The position numbers were made by a program, and so were the translations under genes. The notes beneath the pieces are model-generated. The model saw only the letters and a list, made by a program, of their open reading frames with translations, did not search any database and had not been told where the DNA came from. From Beroe forskalii (Eukaryota > Ctenophora > Nuda > Beroida > Beroidae), in NCBI GenBank assembly GCA_011033025.1, contig WFMF01000199.1, positions 1-64,000 of the forward strand: DNA of 64,000 nucleotides, read 5' to 3'. How positions within the stretch are numbered: the stretch's first letter is position 1; each line of letters starts with the position of its first letter. Positions 1 through 13,379 of this stretch are shown here, piece by piece.

Positions 1-3000
1 AAATCATAAAAAGGGGTTCCTGTTCTTCTTGACTTGAGTGATAATTTTTGTTTTTTTTGGATAATCGATTTGGGGAAAACCTTTGGTTTTGTATATGGCA
101 TTTTTAGATCTTTCCATTGCTGAAAAAATTTTCCCCTTATTTCTTTTGCTTTTTTTGGAAAAATGTTTGTGCAGCCCACCCATTTGGCAGGCAGGGCAAA
201 TTTTTTCCCTTAACCCGGGCCATGCATTTTTAAAGGATAACTGGAATAAAACCATCGAGCCTAAAATTTAAACCAAAATTCTGACTTTTCCGGGTTTGGG
301 TTCTTGCAAAAAAATTTCCACCGTGCCCCATACACCCCCCGGCATTTTGAAAGCTGGGGTTTCCCTGGGGCTATTTCTGCTGGCCCAGTAATGTCTTTGA
401 CCCATTCATCAACCTCCTTATTAAAAAAATTTGATTTTCCTCTCAAAACAATAAAATGAGCCAAAGTACCTTTCCTTCAGCAGTAACATTTTTTTAAAAA
501 GGAAACATATTTAAGGCAGTATCATAAAATTTTCTGGTTTTAAAATTTAAACCCATTTTTTTGGGGGTTTTTGGAATGAAGCCATATTTTGGGCCCACCC
601 TTTTGGGGCTAGCCACCATTTCTTGTGTTTTCAAATTTTGGCTGAGGCTGCATCATCAGCATAGAAAATCCTTGAGTCTTTGCCTACATGTGACTTGAGT
701 CCTTCCTTAAAGAGGGATCAGACTTTCAACATACATAAATTTTTTTTTAATGCCTTTGGGTTTTGCCCCCTTAGAAAAGGGGATTCTTCCCCAAAAAAAA
801 AACAGCTGGCCGGCGAAAGTGTTTACTTTTATCTGAACAGGTTTGGGCCCGGGGTACTTCATTTGTGTAAAACTCCATGGGTTAAAGAATTTAACCCTTT
901 TTGCCCTCCCAAAATAAACTGCTTGGGTCTGGATCATTTAAAAGCCCTCTCTGGGATGTAAACCTTCCTTTTTTTCCGAAGGGCACACACTTGGGTTTTG
1001 GGGCTTTTGCTTTTTTTGGGCGGCCCCAAAACAGTGGTGATAGCCCCTTTTCAAGCCCCTCACCTTGCATTATAAAATTTCATTATTCACAAAAAAAAAA
1101 TATTTTTAAAAAACTTTTTAAAAAAAAAATTTTTTACTCTCTTTGCATGGAAAATGAAATTGTAATAAAATAAATAAAAATTTCCCCAACCAGGCCCTTT
1201 GGCGGGAAAAGAAAAATTAACACAGAAGGCATTGGCATGTTTTTTTGACGTTTAAACCCGCTTGTGCGCGCGGCCCCTCCCCCGGGAAACCCCCCAAGCA
1301 AACGGGATATAGGGTTTAAAAATCGAAGAAATATTGTTTGGCGGACAGACATTGGGGTCGCCAGGCCCCCCGGGGCCTAGGGGCCTTTAAAAATGTTTTT
1401 TGGGGATTTTCCCCTCCCCTCCCCCCGGGCCAACGTTCCCTTTTGGGACGTCCCCTTTCCCCCCTTCCTTGCCCAACAACAAGTCAGAAAGGGACGGACA
1501 CCCCCTTTCCCCCCGTTTTGAAAACCAGCCCCTAGTTTTGCCCCCCCCCAACCAGGGCTTTTTTGGCAATTGGAAGGGGGGAACGCTGGTGAAAATGTCC
1601 CCCCCGCAGTCCATTCGAAAACCCCTGCAAACCCCCAATTCTTGGGCCGGGAAAAGCGGTGTAACTGTGGGGGGTGTGCATTATTTGTAGTCCCAGTCCT
1701 TGTCGCTTCGAGCCATGTTTCATTGCTTTTGTTTCACTATTTATCGTTTTTTTTAAAACCTGCCTTAATCGGGGAAAATTTTGTGGCAAACCCCCATTTT
1801 GAATCACTGAATTTAAGCCCCATTCAATTTGGGGAATCTAATTGCGGCGGGGTTCCCAAAATTTTTTGGGGACTTTCCCCGGGGCCCCAATTCCCGGGGG
1901 GCCGGGGGTTCCTAATTAAAATTGCCCCCCGGGGGATTGGGGCCGATTTAGCACCCAGGGGAACAGGGCCCCCCAATTGGCGACTGTGAGAAAAGGTGTT
2001 GGAACTTTGGAAATGGGGGGTTGCGGGTTTGTTTGAAGACTTTTTTGGTTGGGATTTGGGCTGCCCCCCCTTCTTGCTGGTGACAGGGGGGTTTTTTCGT
2101 CACCGCGGGGGGGGGTTTTCAAATGGACAGGGGTGACGGGGGGGAGGGGGTTTTTGGCCCCTCGCTTTGAATTTTCAAATTTCATATCAAACTTTTCGTT
2201 CTAATATTTTGTTTTTTGTCCCCTTTCTTTTTGATATCTATTTTCCCAAATAATTTTTGTTCGTCTTGAAATTAGAATTTTTTTTAAACAATTTAAAATA
2301 TGAATCCCCCCGTACATGTTGTCTGTGGGGTTTTTTTTGTTAAAAATCAAAATTTTTTTGAAAAAGGGGGGGTTTTAATGCTGACGTCATCATGGGGGGG
2401 GGGGTCAGTGATAAAGTGATGGGGCGGGGGGGAGGGTTAAAAATGGGCAAAAGGATGACATTAGGCTCCCTTTTGGGGTTGGGGTTTTGATTAGGACAAA
2501 AAAAAATTGACATCAAGATCTGGCGTAATCTCTGAGGGGGCCCCCCCCCAAATTTTCCCACCCCCTGTCAATTATCAGCCCCATGTCCCACTTCCGGCCA
2601 GCCTCCACCCCCATTAAATCCTGATTGCTGAGGAAAAAAACCGTATCGGCGCAATAGGCGTAAATGGAAAGTCCTTGTGGGTGGGGAGAATGCAGACGTA
2701 GGGGGGCCCAGGATCTGTCTTCTGTGAGGGATGAGGCTCCGCATGGATGAAAAGGATCGGGGGTTTGGGGACTTAAATTATCGAGGAAAGCAGGATTTTC
2801 CTTGGGGGATGGTGAGGTTGTCACGGTCCCCCGGATGATCCCCCAGCGTTGTCGTAGGGGGCATATCAGCTTGTCTGAGGCCCGGCAGTCTGCGGGGGGT
2901 TTCGCAGGGGGGTTGAGGTTAGACACTAGCAGCTGCCAGCTCCCGACCCACCCCCCCTTTTTCTCCCTTTGTGTGTCAAGGGTTTAGATTCTGGACCTCT

Positions 3001-3850
3001 TACCTATGGGGATACCCTGACGAATTACATGGGGTTGTCCCCATGAACCCCCATCACTTCCCCTGTGACAGGGCCCAACAAGGGAAAGGGATAGTTAAAT
3101 TTTGGCGGATCACATGCTGACCCCTGTATGGGACCCCCCAGTTTTCCCCACAATGATACATCGGATCACTTATTGTACCCCCAACGGGCTTTTTAACGGA
3201 TTAACCGAGATTTTGGATAAATCGATCCGGGTTTGGTAGTTTATTAAAGTGAAGACCCCAACAGGTCCACCCGGGGGACGACCCAATTCCACCCTGGTTT
3301 TTCCCCCCGCCGACCCAGAGTCCCCCGACCAGGTCCCCGACCTAAATCCTTCCCCTTTGCTTTTTTCAACCGGGGTATGGTAAGAGCAAAGCCCGGCCCA
3401 AAAAACCTGTATAAGAAGAGCCTTTAATTGCAATAACGCAATTTTTTCCCTTTATCGCCGATCGAATTTGTTAAATTTGTACTGATTTGGGCTTTTTGGG
3501 GACGTTTCCCCCCGGGGAACCCCAGGGGACTCCGGCGAACTAGGCGGGCTCGGCATCGTTTGGCGAACTGTTCGCCGCGAATTGCCCGGGAAATGGCGTT
3601 CACCGGGGAACGGAAAATTTGGGGAACTAGTACACCGAAACCGGATTGGGGAATTGGGAATTAGGGGAATTGCCAGAGTCCCGGGGGAAACCGGGGATCG
3701 GGGAGTCCGCCAAAATTTTTTTTGGGGAACTCCGCCGCGAATTTTAATTCACCTAATTTCCGTTTGCGGGAATTGCGGCGAATTCAGGGTACTTTCAAAA
3801 ATCGTGATTATGCCCTTTGATCATGTCATTTTGAGTGGTCGGTAGTGTTA
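1..3850. other. No supportable gene; probable low-quality consensus
   Basis: This stretch has far more long G, C, A and T runs than the rest of the window, often paired (long G run next to long C run), and no reading frame stays coherent. That pattern fits uncorrected homopolymer errors or a collapsed repeat better than real low-complexity DNA. One minus-strand frame near 2.5-2.9 kb faintly resembles a LINE reverse transcriptase and is listed separately. I see no exon of a cellular gene here. Confidence 0.55.
2513..2926 (-). pseudogene. Possible degraded LINE reverse-transcriptase fragment
   Basis: A 137-codon minus-strand frame contains AYCADTVFFLSNQDL, which resembles the catalytic YADDT.vFlS region of non-LTR retrotransposon reverse transcriptases with the central Asp-Asp damaged. 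A Pro/Ser-rich stretch upstream could be the preceding loop. The frame lies in the poorly determined first 4 kb, so the damage may be sequencing error. The call rests on one short motif and remains weak. Confidence 0.25.
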
Positions 3851-3959
3851 AATTAACTCTTATTTTATTCGACAGTTCTATCCCCAATTTTTTGTGATAA
3901 AAATCTTTTATGTTGATCCCAACCCCAAAATTTTAATGCTTCCTTGTCGAGCCATATTT

Positions 3960-5900
3960 ACAGTGTTTTAATATTCAACTTAAAACATTAAATTGCTTTA
4001 AAACCTTTATTTTGACTTTGATAAATAGTTTATGTTTTTATGCTATCAATATCAGCTTGTTTTCCTTTGTACTGTCATCAATCGAGACATCATTTGTTTC
4101 ATGATCAGCTAACTGGCATGAAGTTTCCCTAACTTTCATTCCCCGGGCAGTTTTTTGCTGTGTTTGTAAATTTCTTGTCCCTTTCAGTTAACCCAAATTA
4201 TTCACTCTCTGTCGGATGTTAAAAACTTTTAAACATTAAATTGTTAATGTTCATTTCAGTTTCTTTTTCCCTTTTAATCATTCAATGAAATTTTTTCTGC
4301 CTTGTGAGGAGAGCTTTGTTTAAATTCAAATGACTTTCATTTCCTTTATTTTATCCTATTTATTATTTGTATTATCTTATGCCAGCTTAAATGTTTAAGC
4401 AATAAGTATATTAAATGAATTTGCTAGGGCCCTTATTTGTGATAAGTAACATGTTTTCTTGCTGCTTGCTGTATATGTGTTGCCTCACCATCAGTGAGGT
4501 ATCATTTTTATCGCCTTGGTGTGCTGGGTGCTCCTTTGTTTGTTGTTTCTTGTGCCTTGTAGGCATAACAATTGATTATTTTCTGTTTCACTTCCTCTGT
4601 TTGAGGCCATTTGCTTTGTATTATTGGTATTGTTATGTGATAAATAATGTGCATTGTGCATTCATGCTATCCATATCAATAACAGTTTGCTTTCTTTCTT
4701 TACCCATCCATCAATCGGATCAGATATCATTTTATATGCCTTGTGGGCAACTAAGATTAATTCAACCTTTCTTCCAGTTTCATTTATTTTTGATGCCTTG
4801 TATGCATAAGTATAACCTTCCTCTGATAGAGCTGTGTTTAAAACTTTTAAACATTTAATTGCTTTGTATTGTGATGAATAAGTAATAACTTGTTTTCATG
4901 CTATCAATATCAGTTTGTCTTCGGAGATGTAATTTTATCTGCCATGTGAGTAGCTGGATTAATTCAACCTCATGAGCTCATGAATTTCATTCAACTATTT
5001 TATTCTGTTTTTTACCTTAAATTTTTTATAGGCATTTGTATTTTTGTTTGCACGACCCAAATTATGTTTGGTAAAACATTACGGTTTGTTATATTGTGAT
5101 GGTTAGTGTTTTCAAGCGGCTTGCTAACATATCAGTTTTCTCTCCTACCTTGCCATCCCAGTAAAGAGATATTTTGTCATATAACCCAATTGTTGGGTGC
5201 AGGATTTACTACAACTCTTTCTTTGATCGGATAATTTTATTGCTGAAATGTATTCTTTCTTGCCTGTAATTTGTCGTATGGCATGGCCTCTTTTTTATTT
5301 CCTCTGTCGAGCCATTGCTTTGATGTAGATAAATATCGTTATCCATTATATACTATCGCCTTAATTTTATATAAATATATGAATAAGCCTTATAAGTAGC
5401 AGTGCTCTTTCCTTTATACCAGCAATGTCAATCAATCGAATATCATTTTATCATGCCTGTAGGTAGCTGAAATTAGAGATTGTCCTTCCTCCTTTCAGAT
5501 TTCATTGAATATTTTGTATTTGGTGGCTGCTTGTGCCGTATGCTGCTTAGAGTAGCCCTTTTGCGTGCAATAAAGCCATGTTTAAGCATTTAAGCTTGGT
5601 ACTGCTAATGTGATATTTGTGATGGATAGCATTGTTTGCAAGTTTCTGTGTGTCAATGTCAGTTTGCTCTTTCTTACAAACCATCATTCGTGTGAGTTTT
5701 TGTCTTGCCATGTCTTGGCTAGGATTATGGTATGCTGACTTTCATTGTTTGACTCGTAGCATTATTTCGTGTCTTTGTACATATTGCTGTACATGCCTTT
5801 GTCCAAATATCACTCGAGCCATGTTTTTGTGGTAGCATGTGATCATATTGCGATAGTATCATATCAATTTTCTTTCTTTTATACCATCAACCTTATCATG
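3960..5900. repeat. Degenerate tandem repeat, period about 200-300 bp
   Basis: The same landmarks recur in the same order: GAGCCATGTTTAAA, GCTATCAATATCAGTTTGCT, a cytosine-rich link, ATCATTTTAT, then GCCTTGT and a TTTCATTT block. The GCTATCAATATCAG landmark or a variant lies near 4041, 4667, 4900, 5123, 5418, 5653 and 5856. Units are strongly diverged and unequal in length. Open frames inside it (for example 4415-4858) are rich in Cys, Phe and Leu and look like chance products of T-rich DNA. Confidence 0.6.
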
Positions 5901-8900
5901 TCGGCATCATTTGCATGCCATGTGCAGTAACAGTTATAGTAGCCTGACTTTCATTTAACACTCAACAATTTTGTCACATCATTTGGTAACATGGTATAAC
6001 AACTTTTATGTCACGCCATGCGACAGCACCTTTGAGACATGACCGTAATTCATCGTGCACTTGGCTTTTCTAAACTCGCTGCAGTAGGGTTGAGCGTGCA
6101 AATATTGCCCTTTTTGACTTTGTTTAACCGGCCCAGGACAAATGACTTTGGTTTTGTCAAAGGGCCGGTTAAACTTTCGGCCAAGTGGGGGCCGGTCAGG
6201 TGAGGCCAGTGGTGGGTCAAAATGAGGCACATGACTTGCAGTGTTAAATTGTCTTGTATGGCATTATAGCAACACCTAAAGCATCATATCAGGCCGGAAT
6301 TTGGGTCTTTTGAAACATTTGTTAGAAGTATAAATGGGTTTTGTGACCATTTTAAGCATAAATCCTTGATCTGGTGACCTTTATAAAAATTTGTCCCGAG
6401 GGCCAGCTAAAACAGTTTCAAAATGATTTCAGTACGTGGGCCGGTTAAGGGCCGGTTAAGGCCGGCTAGCCAAAGGCAATAGGTATGGCCAAACGGACCA
6501 GAAAAACTTAAACAGCTTTTGGTGTCTTTGTTTTGCGGCCAAAAATTTTCATGACCAAAACTGTTTTGGTCATTATACTTCTGGGCTCAGATCTAAACTT
6601 CGCCTTGAGATGTTGCTTTCATTAGCTCTAAATGTCTGGTACCTACTGAAACATTATCTGCCTTGGGAGGTGTTTATATGGGATAAAATGTGAGTTTTCT
6701 CCAATCATTACTCTTGGCAGCATATGATAATGACGTCATTTGAAATGCCATGGTGTTTGAAAGAATGGGGATTTTATGAAAATGCCAAGTACAACCTTTA
6801 TAAATGTTACTCCTAAATTTTCCACATAATACCTACACAGTCTGTGGAATTTTGCTGTTGTAACCCTTTCATTTTGTGACAGTGTCGAAAGTATATGTCT
6901 TGTAATATCGAGAAATATAGCGAATATAAGTGTGAATTTATTACATACCTACCTAACGAAAAAGTGAAGTGAATAGAATTGGGAATATTTCACCTTTGTC
7001 AATCAATGTCATATATATTTTAAACATTTTTTCATGAAGAAACCGTCTTGTTGTGCTAGGGAATAGCACTTAGCTTAATCATGAAGACTGTTGGCAAGGC
7101 CAAGGCCACCCACTTAAGCACTTAAGGGAATAAAATATATGAAAATGGAACAATGGGCTCCAAAAGTGAATGCAGACTGGGGACAATTGGGACAATGAGG
7201 GCAGAGAAGAAAAGGACTTTAAAATTGGGTGGGACAGGGAAAATGGAACATTTGGAAAATTAATAAAAGTGACAGAGCTGGGGCCAAAATTATTGTTTCT
7301 GAGCGGCAGTTATCTTAGTGTTTTTTGTTCAATAGCCTGTTATATTTGCCAAAACAAATTATAAACAAATGTACTTTAGTATAGTAGTATGAATAGAACT
7401 TGGATCATCAAATGATAGTACTGATTTTTCGACTTTATGTTTGTCCCCAGTGACAAAGTAAATTTTGGTAATACAGGGCAGTCGTAGGCAGGACAGGATG
7501 CGGTAGGGGCATTGGCCTTCCACTCATTATTTTGAGAGTGCAACATGATATAAACAAGTTTTGGCTATTTGCTGTATTCTTGATAGGAGCAGGGAGAAGC
7601 TTTATCATTTCAAGGGCATGAGCATGTCAGGGCCGAGGTAACTCGGCAGGCCATGGAGTTGAACACACTGGTAGCTTTTGTGTTAGTGACATCGTATGCA
7701 AAATTTTTGAGCAAAAGGGTTTCGGTATTAAATCAGACCTTGAATATTTTCATTTAACTTTCTGTGAACTGTGAACATTTTGGCTATTTTGTGTCTTCAT
7801 GGATCTTCCAATTTGGCAAAATCTGAATTTTTTCAGTAGGTTTTATGTGTGGCCTTGGGCCTCATAAAGGACCCATTTCATTAAGCTTGTAGGCAACTTA
7901 CAGAAGTACGTTCGCTTCAAAGAGGCAGGAGGGTATGTGCATTATAGGTGCATGTGATTCGTGGTTTTGGTTCAGAGAATCATGTAGCATTACTTTTTTC
8001 TACCAAGTATAGAGACATGGATTGATTTAAAGTACCTTGTTTTTCTTGTTGGTTTTGTTGATAAATACAGACTGTGATACTGTCTCTGTTTCTTGGTTAC
8101 GTTTGGTGTGCTCTTGTCTGTGGCTGGTGAACACCTTGATATGCTAAAATTCAATGTCAGTCTTTTATTTAAGATTGTTCGTTTCAGGTGAGATTAGAAG
8201 TGATTTTCATGTGCCTACTTTCTGGACACTTGGGCATGACTCTGTAGTTCACAAAATTAACTTGAGAACACCCATCCCGTGGCTCAGTTTTGAGGCTTAT
8301 ACGTGCATGTCTTCCTTGAAATAACTTTCCTGAAAGTGTATCACTACAGGTTTGCTTAATTCATTTGCATATCTGGTATCTTACATTAGGTTTTGTTGAA
8401 TCTCATATATTCCAAATTTACAAGCCATCTTATAATTTTTATTATGATTTGCCTTCATTTCTTTCTAAATTACATAGCACAACAGCCAGGAGCATTAAAC
8501 GATTCATTTGCATTTGCTGAAACATTTCTTCTTTCAGAAGCCTTACTGTACGCCTTGGTGAGGTGGATCAAAACTTTTCTGCGAACTTAAGCACTGTGCA
8601 CGGCTTTTGGCTGATTGACTGTATAGATGACAGCAAGTACCGTTCTTTCGGAGTTTCAGAACATGGGCTATTTGAGGATTGCGGACATAAAGTATCTTTG
8701 AGGCCAAACCGTGTCTTGGGCCTCAGTAGCTATCACACTCATCGTCCAGGCAGGCAGTTTCTTGCCCCCGATATTTTGCCAGCAACGTATCTCTCTTTGA
8801 CCTAATCATATAACATTATCTATGTAAACCCGCGTGACATGACCTAGCCGTACCAGCCTTTGCTTCTAACCATTCGAGTAACTGTATGAATTTGGAATAT

Positions 8901-11140
8901 CATGTGGTAGTGTCGTGGTAAATGTCGTGAGGCCAGAGTATGTCGCTACACAGTAACTGTACTGTATAGGTTTTAAGGCCACTCGGCCGCATTCATATTG
9001 ACTAGTAGTTCTGTTGGACTCTGGTAGTTTCGGACAAAAACTCGGATTGGTTGGGACTTAGGTGCAGTATTATTAACTGTGTACCTTGTCGAAGTTTGAG
9101 GCACTCCAAGCACATGTACTTTAGAAACGGTGGTATGTGAGAAAAGGTGTATCAGTATGGCTTTATGTTAGGGGAGGCAGCATGTTTTTATTTGCATTTT
9201 GTGTACATTAAGGCTTTGAATATGTGCAAAAGTATTAACTTACTGCAAATGTACCATCTTCAAACCCGGTACTTTCTGCTTGCCTATGGTACTGCCTGCA
9301 GTGATAGTACTGGTATGTTCAAAAGGACAGAAGTCATGTCTTTTGTTTGGCCGGAGAGGATCGGGCTTGGCCAACACCTGTAGGTTTAGTACTTTCATTG
9401 TCAACAGGTCCAGAATGCAGACTTTTTGAGTTTTGAGATGAGTGAGAGCACGAAAATTTAATTCCATGTTCGCCTTTCATGTCTAAAATTAAATGTAAAA
9501 AGTGTAAAAATGATCATTGTGAAATGTTTTAAGTTGAAAAGTCTTTTCTGGTGTATTAGGTTTTGAACATTTTTTAGGAATCTGAAGTGGATAAAATGTG
9601 TACGTTGGTAAGTAATGAAAATTTAAAAATTGCATTTGCCCCCAGCAGTTATTGTCGAAGTGGTGACCGTATGCAACCTGCAGTCGAGGCAGGCCGAGAC
9701 TGTTTCGAATGAAATATGGACGGGCACTTTCGAGTTCATTGATTTATTTCATTTTTATATGGTATGCAGTGCAGCTTAGATCATCGGGCAGATTTACTGG
9801 CAAAGCAGAGCAATTCGCTCCGACCAGCTACAGTATTTTCTTCCATTCTGATCTGACCTCGCTTGCAGTGGCTGTGCTCATTGGCAAAAATTTCATTTGG
9901 AGCCATTTTTAATAAAATTTCTTGGCGACCATCAAGGGTCGACTGGGATACAGTGACGGCTAGCATTCGCATTTTCTCCCCAGCCTCGATTAATTTGCTT
10001 TAAAATTTGGCCCCGGCCCCTGCTTGATGAATGAATCACAATCCCTGCCCCAGATTTTTGGGCATTTCATCCTATGTTTCCTAAAAATTCTTTGTCATTC
10101 AACTTGAAGTGTCATCTTCAGCTCATCTAAGACTCTGCTTGGTTGATTTCTGCCCTGGCCTATATATACAAAATCATCCCAGTGGACCACTGGTGACCAA
10201 GGACCGTATGCCAATCTCAAATGGTCGCTTAAATGAGCTTGGGATAGATTTAATAACCTATATATCGGAATCTCGAATTCGATCAACAGAAAGTTTCCTT
10301 TCGCTGGACAGAAATTACTTTTATGTGTTATTCTTATTGTTAAAACTTAAAAGCTTTAACCCTTTAATCACTAATCAGCCTGTGATGTACCAGTCTCGAA
10401 ACTGTGCAAGGCTTCTTGAAAACTAGTGGCCACATTTAGGCCTCCTGACTTCCTGACAGGCGGTACCCCGTCCACTTTTTGTTGACAAGCTCTAAACAGG
10501 TTTAGAAGATTTCGAAAAGAATTTTCATCTTTTTTACCAACTCTGTGACAGGTTTTGGACGGATTTTCCAGTTTCCACATTTCAAAACTAACTTTGCGGC
10601 CGGTTGGGGACACGTTTTCGACAAGTTTGTGACCCTGTGACAGGTTTTACTCACATTCTATGCTCTTTTGGACAGGATTTGAGCGGGTACCGCCTTTCAG
10701 GAGAGCTTGATTTTGAGAGGTCTTCGCCGATAAATGTTGGGTTATTGACGATATTAATGATATGTTTAAATTGTTTCACTGTCAGCAAACTTTTTCTCAA
10801 TCGAAGCGACACCTGTTTACAGTTGGATAAGTTTGGATTGCCAATTGTCACAAATTTTTCCCAATTTATACAAGTCTGGAAAGCGCCATGAAAATAGCCT
10901 TGAATAAAGCACATTATTTTAGCAGTTAAGAAGAAGACCTAATCTATTTTAAGTAACAGCCTTGCAGGTGCAGTATTTGCTACCGACCTCCACCGATGAG
11001 CTTCTTAATCTTAGTGTTTTAAATTCAGTTGAAACTATTTTTCTCTACGAGTATAAATCGAATTGATTGTACATTTGATCATTCAAACAAATTGTTGAAT
11101 TACACTGATTTGGTTGTTTACATTTAGTCCTTCATAATTA
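5901..11140. other. Intergenic or intronic DNA, no gene seen
   Basis: No conserved protein, tRNA or other RNA gene was recognised on either strand. A GGCCGGTTAA motif recurs between 6126 and 6470 as a small dispersed repeat. Short open frames (for example 8563-8805 and 10109-10426) have no recognisable domain. The 3' part could hold 5' untranslated exons of the endophilin gene, which cannot be identified without transcripts. Confidence 0.5.
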
Positions 11141-11149
11141 ACATGAGTC

Positions 11150-11615
11150 GGCTATATAAATGCGATGACGTCATGCAATCACGTAGCAGGAAACCGCGCC
11201 ACCTAAAAAACTGTGTCGTTCGCGCGGAAATGGTCGCGAGCGCACGTACAGTAAAAAGCTTCGCCAGAAATAGGGGTGTCGTTTCGCGACACCCCTGGTT
11301 AGGGGAAGTCCCCTGTTATCGTCGCGTGGCGCGTACACACATCTATGCGGGCTTAGGAAGGGAGCGCTGTGCTTATATACGCATTACGTGCACGTCGCAC
11401 ACCTATGTTGCGCCCATTTGGTAAAAGTCTTTTGTTTCATTTTAAACCAATGATATCTGTGATGAGGTGAAACAAAAATTAATTGAAAATCTGATCTACC
11501 TATTGAAGTTGCTCTAACCAGATCCCTAGTTTTACGCGCGCGCGCCGCGCCTTGCTCCATTCGTTTCGCGACACCCCTGGTTAGGGGAACTATTGAAGGC
11601 CTCTGTATAATCAAA
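11150..11615. repeat. Dispersed GC-rich repeat with duplicated hairpin end
   Basis: A 27-bp segment beginning GTTTCGCGACACCCCTGG occurs at about 11280-11306 and again at about 11561-11588, and the first copy forms a hairpin (AGGGGTGTCG, TTTCG, CGACACCCCT). The internal GGCGCGTACACACATCTATG followed by CGGGCTTAGG recurs near 57236-57265, so this is a dispersed family and not unique DNA. No transposase is encoded. Confidence 0.5.
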
Positions 11616-13020
11616 ATTAAAGCCCTAAATAATTGTAAAATTCAACAAGAAATGAAATTTATAAACCCTTCAAAGCAGCAAAAGACAATGAATAAGAAAA
11701 GTCACAATGAACAACAACAATATGGATGTCATTGGCTTTCATGTTTTAATGAGAGTATACACATGACGCATCAGGTCTTCCTGATAATCAATTGTTACAA
11801 TGCTATACAAGCAACTCTTCATACTAATACATATTAGTGTAACACAATTTGAAAAAGCATGTAACGTTTAAATACTTAGGAAGTTAAAATGAATTTAGTC
11901 CCATCTTGACCTTGTTTTTTACCTAGGTATACGACCCTGAGTGGTAGACCAGGTGGTCCCCAAGGGGCACTATGAAGCAAACCGCCACTGTGCTCCTTTC
12001 TCCAGCCGCATTTCTGCTCTGCCATTCTTGATCGTTATTTATTTAAATTGGCCGATCTCTACCTTAGGCTTCTCAAACAGTGCAGTTTGACCATGGGTGT
12101 GCTAGAGGTTCGGACCAGTTTATGAGGCCTGAATTGCTTCAAACTGGTCAATATAGTTTATAGAAAGCTCTCAATTTGTGCAGTCCAAACTTTATACAGG
12201 ATGATTCATCATCCTGTATAGTCAGATTTTGGGTGTGAATGTATAACACACACACCCACACTGCACATTGGTATAAGAGTGCCCTATACCATTTATTAAC
12301 TGTCTAGTTTGCTTTTCTAACCCAGAGACATGGGTTCTACAAATGTGGACATGTTAGGATTGTTTTCAAATTTAGATATCATCAAATTGTATCTAAGCTC
12401 AACCATGAAGAATGCAAGTAAAATATCTAATTTTTATAGAAATACTGTATTCATTGATAATTAATAAGTAAAACGCACCAATTTCCTTCATTTAACTTGT
12501 TATGCCCAAGACATTCTATTATAGAGCTTGTATTTAAATAATTAAATAAGTACCTTTCAAGCTTACTTTGACTTATTCTAGGCTTGCAGAAATAATTATC
12601 CTAACAGCAAGACCTCATTTGTATTTTGTGTGTGTGTTTTGAATTGTATATTGTGGAGATGAATAAAAATCATTCTTTTTACTAAATCATTCTTTTTACT
12701 ACTGGATCCTTAGGTCCTGTTTTTGTATTCAAAATTTGTTTCATTCAGGCAGGTGGTTGCTGCACTCAATGGTGTTATACCCTGGTACCAGAGGGTGACT
12801 GCTGGGGGCCTGACTCATAAAAAGCTCTCACAATTTAAACACACCAAACTGAGGTGGGTATTGGACTGATGATTCCTGCACACCGCTGACCATGGTCCAA
12901 CCCACTTGGATCCTACTGCTCTCAACATTGCATTACCTAAAATGTTGTTGTTCAAGTATTGAATTGGAGAAAAGTCTTGCAGATTGACATCTTGAAGAAA
13001 GTTTTTCTTTATGATTTGAA
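11616..13020. other. No gene seen
   Basis: AT-rich sequence with a short CACACACACCCACAC microsatellite near 12247 and a duplicated CATTCTTTTTACTA near 12672. No coding potential was recognised. Confidence 0.45.
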
Positions 13021-13026
13021 TATGAT

Positions 13027-13376
13027 TATTGGGTGGGTGGACAAAACACCACACAGACAAAACGCCACCCAGAAAAACATTACCTTGGAGCACAAATTTC
13101 GCCCAAGGGATGCTCGTGCACAATCCTGTGTCGACAGACGTTGCCCCGTCTATTTCTTCTGACTGGATGGCGAGGTTGCAAAGTGACGTCCAAATGTGGA
13201 ATGTTGCGCCGTGCGCGAGGGTAGGGTAACATCCTACGAAATCCTGTGACACAATTCTATGGTTAGGGATAGGATGTATGGTCTACATGAGCCTTCCCAA
13301 GGCACAATTTGCTACTCTAAGGTGGTGTTATGTCTGGGTGGCATTTTGTCTGGGTGGTGTTTTGTCCTACCATCCT
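13027..13376. mobile_element. MITE-like element with about 50-bp terminal inverted repeats
   Basis: The left end (GGTGGGTGGACAAAACACCA, then CAGACAAAACGCCACCCAG) is repeated inverted at the right end around 13321-13374. The interior carries a CCGTCTATTTCTTCTGACTGG segment that also occurs at 56890-56912, and a GTTGCGCC-GCGCGAGG segment that also occurs near 57505. It has no coding capacity. The 145-codon minus frame crossing it (12815-13252) is therefore not taken as a gene. Confidence 0.6.
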
Positions 13377-13379
13377 TTA

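Noticed and set aside
4415-4858. 147-codon hydrophobic Cys-rich frame
   Set aside because: It lies inside a degenerate T-rich tandem repeat. Other repeat units do not keep the frame.
12815-13252. 145-codon minus-strand frame
   Set aside because: It runs through a MITE-like inverted repeat and has no domain or conserved motif.
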